NCBI GenBank assembly: GCA_902475475.1
Contig: CABRZY010000020.1
Coordinates: 1 to 15,576 of the forward strand
Origin: an uncultured Collinsella sp.
Lineage (GTDB): Bacteria; Actinomycetota; Coriobacteriia; Coriobacteriales; Coriobacteriaceae
DNA length: 15,576 bases
Reading direction: 5' to 3'
A model generated the notes under the pieces. It had not been told where the DNA came from. It saw only the letters and a program-made list of their open reading frames with translations, and made no database searches. This document shows positions 1 through 7,238 of this stretch, one piece after another (positions within the stretch are counted from its first letter, which is position 1; each line of letters opens with the position of its first letter). The position numbers were made by a program, and so were the translations under genes.

Positions 1-518
1 GCACCGTCATCGTCTGCGGTGAGGACCCGCGAGCCGTTCTTGCCGTTCGTGTCATAGCCCTCGACGATGCCGCCGATCAGGAAGCTCGGATCCAGACCCA
101 TGCGGTCGAGCATGGTGGCGCACATCGAAGACGTGGTGGTCTTGCCATGCGTGCCGGCAACAGCGACGGTGGTGTAGCCGTGGCCCAAAGCAGAGAGCAT
201 CTTGGCACGGGGCCACACGGGAATACCAAGCTCGCGAGCGCGCACGAGCTCGGGGTTGGACTCCGGAATAGCGGTGGAGACAACAACCACGTCGGGCTTG
301 ACCTCGTCGATCGTGGCGGCCTCATGGCCCACATGCACCTTCACACCAGCGCGGGTAAGCTGGCGGATATAACGTGACGTCTTAAGGTCGGAGCCGGTAA
401 CGGCATAACCGCGCTCGTGCAGAACGAGGGCGATGCCGCTCATGCCGGCGCCGCCGATACCGATAAAGTGGGCGCTCTTAAACTCGGGCGCGGAGGTTGC
501 AGTCTGGGAATCAGCCAT
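1..518 (-). CDS. murC: UDP-N-acetylmuramate--L-alanine ligase MurC (partial, C-terminus outside window)
   Basis: Cytoplasmic ATP-dependent ligase that adds L-Ala to UDP-MurNAc, the first peptide step of peptidoglycan precursor synthesis. Only the first 172 residues are present; the frame runs open through base 1. The N-terminal UDP-binding fold shows the glycine-rich FIGIGGAGMSGIA (residues 18-30), and the Mur ligase P-loop GTHGKTTT lies at 122-129; the His in this loop is typical of MurC rather than MurD, E or F. The ATG at 518 is supported by an AAGGAG 11 nt upstream. It is the last dcw gene in the window, 97 bp after the murG stop; I see no convincing promoter in that gap, so co-transcription with murG is likely. 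Confidence 0.95.
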   Translation of the reverse strand, partial: MADSQTATSAPEFKSAHFIGIGGAGMSGIALVLHERGYAVTGSDLKTSRYIRQLTRAGVKVHVGHEAATIDEVKPDVVVVSTAIPESNPELVRARELGIPVWPRAKMLSALGHGYTTVAVAGTHGKTTTSSMCATMLDRMGLDPSFLIGGIVEGYDTNGKNGSRVLTADDDG

Positions 519-615
519 GTGCTCGTGTACTCCTTGCGTAAACACTGCCTGTAACCCGTTAACTGTACCGCACCTACCGCATCAGCGCGAGGGCGACCGA
601 CGATATCCCGTCTAA

Positions 616-1731
616 CTAACGCAAACCCTCTACCGCATCCGCCAGAAGAGCGGCGGCCCTATCCTGGGCCAGACCACGCGCCGCCTGACGCATGGCGTCG
701 CGCGCCGCCGCGTCATCGACCAGGTGCAGCAGTTCATCGGCAAAGGCAGAACCGTCGATATCGGCATCGGCGCAGAGCACACCGGCCCCGGCGTCGACCA
801 GATACCGGGCATTGGTGGTTTGGTGGTCGGCCGTCGCATGCGGGTACGGCACGAGCACCGAAGGCACGGCGAGTGCAGCGATCTCGGCCACGCTCGATGC
901 GCCCGAACGCGAGAGCACCAAATCGGCAGCAGCCAGCATATCGCCCATGTTGTCGATGTAAGGCTGGACGCGGTAACGCTTCGCCTCCTCGGGCGTCAGC
1001 GCCAAAGCGCGCTCGGTCTCCTCAAAGCCGTCGGCACCCGTCGAATGCAACACATAGAGGTTCTTGCGCGAAAGCAGCTCGTTTTTGAGCGAGACCACGC
1101 GCTCGTTGAGGTGCTGGGCGCCAAGTGAACCGCCAAAGACGAGCAGCAGCGTAGCGTCCTCGGGAACGCCAAGTGCCTTGCGGCCGCGAGCGCGATCGCC
1201 CTCGATCACCGAGCGACGTACGGGGTTGCCGGTCATGAGCACGTGGTCAGGGTCACCTTCGCGTTCAAAGACCGAGCGCGCTGCCGGCACCGAGATGCAC
1301 ACGCGGGCGGCGTGGGAGTTCATCATCTTGTTGGCCAGGCCCGGAACAGAGTTCTGCTCATGCAGCAGATACGGAACACCCGCGCCCTTGCACCACCCCA
1401 GCAGCGGAACCTCGACATAGGCACCAAAACCAATGGCGGCATCGGGCTTGCCGACCTTTGAGAAATGACTGGCGAGCGCACGCTTGGCTTTGTTGACACG
1501 CCACAGCGAGGTCAGCGCCGTCCAAGGACGGGAGCGGTCGAAGCCCGTGACCGTAATGGGCACAAAATCAAACCCAGCCTCGGGAACCAGACGACCCTCG
1601 AGCTTGCGCGACTGGCCCACGAACACAACATGGTGGCCACGGTCACGCAGCTCTTCGGCCAAGGCGAGCGCGGGGTTGATGTGTCCTGCCGTGCCGCCGG
1701 CTGCAATAGCAACGGTCATTTTATCGGTCAT
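616..1731 (-). CDS. murG: Lipid II synthase: UDP-GlcNAc--undecaprenyl-PP-MurNAc-pentapeptide GlcNAc transferase MurG
   Basis: Peripheral membrane GT28 glycosyltransferase that converts lipid I to lipid II on the inner face of the membrane. At 371 residues it has family length. Seen: the first glycine loop AGGTAGH (11-17), HEQN (124-127), the second loop FGGSLGA (199-205) and the UDP-GlcNAc-binding stretch RSGASSVAEIAA near 275-286, followed by PYPHATADHQTTNA (295-308). I chose the ATG at 1731 because GAAGGG lies 6 nt upstream; an in-frame GTG at 1749 and a second ATG at 1719 are less likely. The start overlaps the end of ftsW by 11 bp, indicating translational coupling. The stop is TAG. Confidence 0.95.
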   Translation of the reverse strand: MTDKMTVAIAAGGTAGHINPALALAEELRDRGHHVVFVGQSRKLEGRLVPEAGFDFVPITVTGFDRSRPWTALTSLWRVNKAKRALASHFSKVGKPDAAIGFGAYVEVPLLGWCKGAGVPYLLHEQNSVPGLANKMMNSHAARVCISVPAARSVFEREGDPDHVLMTGNPVRRSVIEGDRARGRKALGVPEDATLLLVFGGSLGAQHLNERVVSLKNELLSRKNLYVLHSTGADGFEETERALALTPEEAKRYRVQPYIDNMGDMLAAADLVLSRSGASSVAEIAALAVPSVLVPYPHATADHQTTNARYLVDAGAGVLCADADIDGSAFADELLHLVDDAAARDAMRQAARGLAQDRAAALLADAVEGLR

Positions 1732-3241
1732 GGTAGTCCCTTCGTACACGCGGTCCCTGGTCGTCGGTACGCAGACGCGCCGACGGGTCCGAGTTCAAAT
1801 CGATTCGATTATATCCGCCGCCCGCATTGCGAGGAGTGGGGCGTTGAGGACGACCTTGCGGCGCCGTTCGCTGACGCGGGCGGGCTGCCGGCTCGGTCGC
1901 AGAACCATCCAGGACGGTAAAACCGTTACGCGAAGATCGCTCGCCGCGCACGTGGGGCACGCCGGCGGTGCTCTCATCCATAACGGCAAAGCTCTCACGG
2001 CGGCGGTCATACTCATCGCGGCGGGCGCTCTCGTACGAAACGCGCAGGATCAACCCGGCAAGCATGAGCGACACAATAATCGACGAACCGCCGTAGCTAA
2101 TAAACGGCAACGGTTTGCCCGTCATGGGAAACACGTTGAGGATGCCCAACGCGTTAATCAAAAACTGCACCGCGAGAATGACCGCGGAGCCAGACGCCAT
2201 AAGCGCGCCCCGACGATCGGTCGCCTGCTCGGCAATGCGAAACGCCGAGTAGATCAGCATCGCAAACACCAAGAAGAACAGCACGGTTCCGACAAAACCG
2301 ACTTCCTCGCCAATGATGGCCAGGATGTAGTCATTGTGCGCCTCGGGCAGATACGAGTACTTCATGGTTGAGTTGCCGACGCCACGGCCGAACAGACCGC
2401 CCGAGGCAAAGGCCATGATGGCAAGCGTGGCCTGATAGCCGTCACCATACTCGTCGGCCCAAGGGTTCAAGGCAACCTGAATACGCACCATACGGTACGG
2501 CTCTGCGACAAGCGCAATCACGATCACGAGAATGCCGAAGATTAGCACGCCGATGATAAATCTGGGGTCGAGACCCGCAAACAACGCCATGCACATGAGG
2601 GTCAACAGGATGATCAGGACAGTACCGAAATCGGGCTGGATAAAGATCAGAAAGAGCGAAATGCCAAGGTAGATGCCCATCTTGCGAAGGAATTCGTTGA
2701 TGTTGCCACCGGGCGAAAAGAAGCGATCAAGCATGATGGCCGAATACGCAATGGCAAATGGCTTTAAAAACTCGGAAGGCTGGAACTGAATGCCGGCGAT
2801 GTTGAGCCAGCGCGTGGCGCCGCGGCTGCCGCTGCCCACCAAGAACACCAGAAGCAGTAGCCCTATCATGCCGATAAGAAAGATCCTGAGCACATCCTCC
2901 CCAAACCAGCTGTCCGGCAAAACGCGCACGATGGCAATCAGCGCCAGAACACCGACCACGGCAAACGCGGCCTGTCGACCCAGAAAAAACGTCGCCGAGC
3001 CATTCTCGTGCAGCGCCTCGACCGAAGACGCCGAGTACACCATCAGCAGGCCAAAACATACCAAGGTAAACAAGCAGGCCATGAATATCAAACGGGGGCG
3101 CATGATACGGGCGGGAACGCCGGCAATATAGCGTTCGCTAAACGACTGCCCGCCGCGGCCGGAACGCGGTGTGGTGCGACGTGAGGAAGCACGGTCCGAG
3201 TCGGGCCTCCTCATACCTTGTCGGGGGCTCTCCTCTCTCAC
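1721..3241 (-). CDS. ftsW: SEDS septal peptidoglycan polymerase FtsW, with long basic cytoplasmic tails
   Basis: Integral membrane glycosyltransferase of the SEDS family that polymerises lipid II at the septum together with FtsI. It has 506 residues, longer than the roughly 380-420 of many FtsW proteins. The membrane core spans about 48-403, with FQPSEFLKPF (153-162), GRGVGNSTMKYSYLPEAHNDYI (285-306, containing the family's essential Asp, here Asp304 by motif) and PLPFISYGGSS (377-387). The excess is an Arg/Ser-rich N-terminal tail (1-46) and a roughly 100-residue Arg/Pro-rich C-terminal tail (404-506). FtsW rather than RodA is inferred from its place between murD and murG. The GTG at 3241, with AGGGG 5 nt upstream and 8 bp after the murD stop, is preferred; an ATG at 3214 would shorten the protein by 9 residues. 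Confidence 0.93.
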   Translation of the reverse strand: MREESPRQGMRRPDSDRASSRRTTPRSGRGGQSFSERYIAGVPARIMRPRLIFMACLFTLVCFGLLMVYSASSVEALHENGSATFFLGRQAAFAVVGVLALIAIVRVLPDSWFGEDVLRIFLIGMIGLLLLVFLVGSGSRGATRWLNIAGIQFQPSEFLKPFAIAYSAIMLDRFFSPGGNINEFLRKMGIYLGISLFLIFIQPDFGTVLIILLTLMCMALFAGLDPRFIIGVLIFGILVIVIALVAEPYRMVRIQVALNPWADEYGDGYQATLAIMAFASGGLFGRGVGNSTMKYSYLPEAHNDYILAIIGEEVGFVGTVLFFLVFAMLIYSAFRIAEQATDRRGALMASGSAVILAVQFLINALGILNVFPMTGKPLPFISYGGSSIIVSLMLAGLILRVSYESARRDEYDRRRESFAVMDESTAGVPHVRGERSSRNGFTVLDGSATEPAARPRQRTAPQGRPQRPTPRNAGGGYNRIDLNSDPSARLRTDDQGPRVRRDYHDR

Positions 3242-3249
3242 CGCAACCC

Positions 3250-4656
3250 CTATTCCATTTGTGATTTCGCCGCAGCGGCAAGCTGGGCCACGTAGTCCTT
3301 AAACACGCGGCCGCGCTCCTCATAGCCCGAGAACTCATCGAACGAAGAGCAGGCAGGTGAAAGTAAGATCACGTCGCCACGGCTCGACAACGAACGGGCA
3401 ACGTCCACGGCGTCGCGTAGGTCATCCGCCTGGGCGATATCCACATCGCCATCGACATCGGCCTCGTCCATAGCGGCGGTGAAGCGCTCGCGCGCATCGC
3501 CAAAGCAGACGACCGAGCGCACGTTGTCCATAACGACGCGCGCGAAGTCCGTGAGCGGCGTGCCCTTATCGTGGCCGCCGAGCAGCAAGATCACATCGTC
3601 ATCGGGAAATGCCGTCAGCGCCTTCTCGACCGCATCGGTGTTGGTCGCCTTGGAATCGTTGACGTAGCGCACGCCGTCAATCTCGCCACACGGCTCCACG
3701 CGGTGCTCGAGCGGCTGGAACGAGGCCAGACCGCGGCAGACACCATCGACATCGGCACCGACAGCCAAGGCAGCCGTGGCAGCGCACAGGGCATTGATAA
3801 CATTGTGATGGCCCGAGATCTTGAGCTCGGATGTAGCGATGAGCGGGGTCTCGACACCCTTCAGACGCACGATCATCTTGCCGTCGCGCACAAAGGCGGC
3901 ATCCTCGCCCTCAGGCTCGTCAAAGGCAACCTTGCAGATGCGACGACCCGGCGTATAGATGTACTCATCGAACTCGTGAATGCCGGCGTCTTCGACGTCG
4001 ACAACCACCAGATCGTCATCGACCATATTGTCAAACAGTTTGATCTTGGCAAGTGCATAGTTCTTATGGCTCTTATGCCAGCCCAGGTGGTCGGGCGTGA
4101 TGTTGAGCAGCACCGCCACGCGAGGATGGAGCTCGGCGGTCGTAGCAATCTGGTAGCTCGAGAGCTCGGCCACAAACCACTCGTTATGGGCACGGCCGTC
4201 AATCTCGTTGACCGGCGGCTCGCCGATGTTGCCGACAGCAACGCTGGCCTCGCCGGCAGCCTTAAGCAGATAATCAGTCAGCGACGTGGTGGTCGTCTTG
4301 CCGTTGGTGCCCGTGATGGCAATCCAGTTATCGGGCGACAGGCGATAGGCAAACTCGGGCTCACCCATAATCTGGGCGGCATGCTCGCGCCCGGCCTTAA
4401 AGAAGCCCGAGAACTCCGAGATGCCCGGGCACGTCACGCATACGTCATAGGCGCCCTCGACCTGTTCGGTCCCATAGACAAACGACGCACCAGCAGCCTC
4501 GAGCGCACGCGTGGCGTCATTGGGCTCAGAGGTGCCACCGCCATACACGGTAACGGCACTTACGCGCTCGGGATGTGCCAGCGCCCAGCGGGCGACATCG
4601 AGACCGGATTTGCCCTGACCCAAAACGAGCAGGCTAAAGACATCAGCAAGAGACAT
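3250..4656 (-). CDS. murD: UDP-N-acetylmuramoyl-L-alanine--D-glutamate ligase MurD
   Basis: Cytoplasmic Mur ligase that adds D-Glu to UDP-MurNAc-L-Ala using ATP. At 468 residues it is of family length. The N-terminal Rossmann-like domain starts LLVLGQGKSGLD (9-20). The ATP loop is TGTNGKTTTTS (115-125), the central domain has NITPDHLGWH (185-194), and the lysine of AKIKLF near 204 is the probable carbamylated residue. The C-terminal domain shows FQPLEHRVE (313-321), VNDSKATNTDA (332-342) and LLSPACSSFDEF (431-442), all typical of MurD. The ATG at 4656 lies 9 bp after the mraY stop with only a weak ribosome site, so translation probably depends on coupling. Confidence 0.96.
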   Translation of the reverse strand: MSLADVFSLLVLGQGKSGLDVARWALAHPERVSAVTVYGGGTSEPNDATRALEAAGASFVYGTEQVEGAYDVCVTCPGISEFSGFFKAGREHAAQIMGEPEFAYRLSPDNWIAITGTNGKTTTTSLTDYLLKAAGEASVAVGNIGEPPVNEIDGRAHNEWFVAELSSYQIATTAELHPRVAVLLNITPDHLGWHKSHKNYALAKIKLFDNMVDDDLVVVDVEDAGIHEFDEYIYTPGRRICKVAFDEPEGEDAAFVRDGKMIVRLKGVETPLIATSELKISGHHNVINALCAATAALAVGADVDGVCRGLASFQPLEHRVEPCGEIDGVRYVNDSKATNTDAVEKALTAFPDDDVILLLGGHDKGTPLTDFARVVMDNVRSVVCFGDARERFTAAMDEADVDGDVDIAQADDLRDAVDVARSLSSRGDVILLSPACSSFDEFSGYEERGRVFKDYVAQLAAAAKSQME

Positions 4657-4665
4657 GAAAGACCA

Positions 4666-5685
4666 CTATCCCAACTGGAAGAACAGAGCAAGGCCAACGG
4701 CACCAAAGGCCGCAGCGATAATCCAAAAACGGATGACGACCTTGGTCTCGGCCCAGCCCTTCTTTTCGAAATGATGATGAATGGGCGCCATAAGGAAGAC
4801 GCGCTTGTGCGTAAAGTGGAAGTAAACAACCTGAATCATTACCGACAGGGTCTCAACGATAAACAGGCCGCCGATGATGAGGGAGACGACCTCGGTGTTG
4901 GTCATGATGGACGTGCAGGCAAACGCGGCGCCCAGGGCAAGCGAGCCGGTATCGCCCATAAAGATGCTCGCCGGATAGCAGTTGAACCACAGAAAGCCCA
5001 AGCAGGCACCGGCACACGCGGTGCAGAAGATGGACAGGTTCACGTCTCCGTGCAAAAACGCCATGGCAGCCATGGCGAGCATGGCAATCATAGAGGTGCC
5101 GCCGGCAAGACCGTCAAGGCCATCGGTCAGGTTCACGGCATTAGAAAGACCGGCGATCATCAGCCAGCAAAAGACAATGTAGAGCCACGGGAACGAAAGG
5201 CCGCAGATGGTGGTCGAAAGAACACCGAGGTCAATCGTCAGGCCGCCGGGAAAACGAATCTCGGGGGCGACGCCGCACCAATTGACGGCGAGCACGGTAA
5301 AAGTGACGCAGATAATGGTCAGACCGATCATCTTGGCGTGAGGCGTCAGGCCGAGCGAGCGACCATGCGTGACGGAGGTCAGGTCGTCGATGAGACCCAG
5401 AACGCCGGTGGCCAGCGTGGCAAGCAACACGAGCACGAGCTCGGTAGTGAGCTTGCCCATCAGCAGGCAGGTCAGCGAGATCGCGACAAGGATGATGACA
5501 CCGCCCATGGTCGGCGTACCCTGTTTAATCAAATGACGCTTGGGGCCGTCGGCTCGGACCTGCTGGCCGATACCCTCGACCTTCAGCAGCTTGATCCACC
5601 ACGGCATAAGCAGCAACGCAATGGCGGCAGCGATGCCAAGTCCCAAAAAGGCCTGATACGTAGGATACGAGGGATTGCCAAACAT
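4666..5685 (-). CDS. mraY: Phospho-N-acetylmuramoyl-pentapeptide transferase MraY
   Basis: Polytopic membrane enzyme that transfers phospho-MurNAc-pentapeptide from UDP to undecaprenyl phosphate, giving lipid I. The 339 residues contain about ten hydrophobic segments. Family motifs are clear: DGPKRHLIKQGTPTMGG (46-62), the Asp pair in LIDDLTS (98-104), NLTDGLDGLAGG (185-196), FMGDTGSLALG (242-252) and the histidine motif APIHHHFEKKGW (300-311). The ATG at 5685 lies only 3 bp after the murF stop, so the two are tightly coupled. The stop is TAG. No unusual changes were seen in the catalytic Asp or His motifs. Confidence 0.97.
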   Translation of the reverse strand: MFGNPSYPTYQAFLGLGIAAAIALLLMPWWIKLLKVEGIGQQVRADGPKRHLIKQGTPTMGGVIILVAISLTCLLMGKLTTELVLVLLATLATGVLGLIDDLTSVTHGRSLGLTPHAKMIGLTIICVTFTVLAVNWCGVAPEIRFPGGLTIDLGVLSTTICGLSFPWLYIVFCWLMIAGLSNAVNLTDGLDGLAGGTSMIAMLAMAAMAFLHGDVNLSIFCTACAGACLGFLWFNCYPASIFMGDTGSLALGAAFACTSIMTNTEVVSLIIGGLFIVETLSVMIQVVYFHFTHKRVFLMAPIHHHFEKKGWAETKVVIRFWIIAAAFGAVGLALFFQLG

Positions 5686-5688
5686 GGG

Positions 5689-7113
5689 CTAGCACACACC
5701 TTCCACAAAGCGGTCGAGCTCAACAAAACGGGAACCCTTGACCAGTACAACATCATGATTTTCAAGCGCGCCGCCCATGCGGTCGAGCACCTGCTGATAA
5801 TCGGAGAACACCTGGATGCGGTCCTCATCCATACCCATCATACGTGCGGCATCGGCCATGAGCTGAGCCAGCTCGCCGCCGACGCACGCGAGCATGTCGA
5901 GCTTCTTGGCGGCGGCATAGGCGCCCACGAGCTCATGCATGCGGGGAGCCTCGTCGCCCATCTCGCCCATCTCGCCCAGGATCGCCATGCGCGAACCGTC
6001 ACATGAAAGCGAGCACAGCAAATCGAGGCCGGCAGCCATAGACTCGGCACTGGCGTTATAGGAGTCGTCGATGATGCGCGCTCCGCTCTTGGCGCGCTTG
6101 ATCTCCTGGCGGTGGCCGGTGATCGTAAGACCCCTAAAGGCAGCATCGATCTGCTCGGGCGTCACGCCCAGACGATAGGCGACCGCGGCGGCCTTGACGG
6201 CATTGGGCACGGACTGCACGCCGGGAATGGCCAGCATGGTATCGACCGTGTCGCCCTGACCAAAGTCGAGCGTAAAGACCGGATGGCCCTCGTCGTCGAC
6301 GCGAATGTCGCGTGCGCGGACCTCGTCGTCGTCCGAGACACCGGCCAGCATCACGTCAATACCCGCAGGCTGGGCGAACGCATCGCGAATGAACGGCGTA
6401 AAGTCGTCCTCGCCGCCCAACACCAGCAACGGCGAGAAGTCGCCGGCGGCGCACATGCCCTGGACAATCTCGGACTTGGCGCGGGCGATGTTCTCGCGGC
6501 TGCCCAGAATACCGATATGGGAGGTTCCGATCTTGCTCACGATGGCAAGATTGGGGTTGGCAGACTGGGACAGGCGCTCAATCTCATGAAAATGGTTCAT
6601 GCCCATCTCGAGCACCAGAACCTCGGTATCGGCCGGAGCGGAAAGCACCGTGAGCGGCATGCCGATCAGGTTGTTGAAATTGCCCTTCGTGGCCCAGACG
6701 CGATAACGCTTGGCGAGCACGGCGGCGAGCACGTCCTTGGTCGTCGTCTTGCCAATCGAACCGGTAATGCCGACGACCAGGCAGCCAAGCTCCAAGCGAT
6801 ATACATGCGCCAGGCGCAGCAAGAACTCCTCGGGGTCGTCGGTCAGCAAGATGGCGCATCCCTTGTCCTGCGCCAGCGAAACCAGCTCGGCATCGGGTTC
6901 GCGCGTCATCACGACGGCACCGGCACCCGACTCGATGGCACGGGAGGCAAAATCATTGCCGTCGACCTTTTCGCCGGGGAAGGCGACAAAGATCGTCCCC
7001 TCCTCGACCTGACGCGAGTCGATAACGCACCCGCGGCATACCCGATCGACTTCTTCCGTCACGGTTCGGGCCCCCGTTGAGGCCGCGAGGTTGTTGACGG
7101 CGATCTCTATCAT
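5689..7113 (-). CDS. murF: UDP-MurNAc-tripeptide--D-alanyl-D-alanine ligase MurF
   Basis: Cytoplasmic Mur ligase that adds the D-Ala-D-Ala dipeptide to the UDP-MurNAc-tripeptide. It has 474 residues. Seen: the N-terminal substrate domain with CVIDSRQVEEGTIFVAFPGE (29-48), the ATP loop GITGSIGKTTTK (115-126), GNFNNLIGMPLT (144-155), EMGMNHFHEI (169-178), RAKSEIVQG with the probable carbamylated Lys213, and DDSYNA (349-354), which favours MurF over MurE. The sequence GNFNNLIGMP also fits MurF rather than a displaced MurE. The ATG at 7113 has a strong AGGGGAG about 5 nt upstream. It follows ftsI after 125 bp; the murE normally found between the two is absent. A weak promoter is possible in that gap. 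Confidence 0.94.
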   Translation of the reverse strand: MIEIAVNNLAASTGARTVTEEVDRVCRGCVIDSRQVEEGTIFVAFPGEKVDGNDFASRAIESGAGAVVMTREPDAELVSLAQDKGCAILLTDDPEEFLLRLAHVYRLELGCLVVGITGSIGKTTTKDVLAAVLAKRYRVWATKGNFNNLIGMPLTVLSAPADTEVLVLEMGMNHFHEIERLSQSANPNLAIVSKIGTSHIGILGSRENIARAKSEIVQGMCAAGDFSPLLVLGGEDDFTPFIRDAFAQPAGIDVMLAGVSDDDEVRARDIRVDDEGHPVFTLDFGQGDTVDTMLAIPGVQSVPNAVKAAAVAYRLGVTPEQIDAAFRGLTITGHRQEIKRAKSGARIIDDSYNASAESMAAGLDLLCSLSCDGSRMAILGEMGEMGDEAPRMHELVGAYAAAKKLDMLACVGGELAQLMADAARMMGMDEDRIQVFSDYQQVLDRMGGALENHDVVLVKGSRFVELDRFVEGVC

Positions 7114-7150
7114 TGCAGCTCCCCTGTAAACCTAATATTGCTATCGGCGT

Positions 7151-7156
7151 ATTGTA
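7151..7156 (-). promoter_or_regulatory. Possible -10 element upstream of murF
   Basis: The minus strand reads GATACAATAC here, with TACAAT matching a sigma-70 -10 hexamer, 38 bp before the murF start. No good -35 is visible at 16-18 bp spacing. It sits in the 125-bp gap between ftsI and murF. It could give extra expression of murF and later genes, or be chance. Confidence 0.2.
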
Positions 7157-7238
7157 TCCCAGTGCCATGCGCGCGTGGTGCAGGGCATGTGAACACCCTT
7201 CAGATCAAACGGCAGACCACGCTCAAGATTGTAACCCC

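Noticed and set aside
3571..6006. Plus-strand open frame of 811 codons opposite murD, mraY and murF
   Set aside because: It lies antisense to three well-supported genes, is rich in His, Gly, Arg and Gln without any recognisable domain, and is explained by GC-rich codon use in the true genes.
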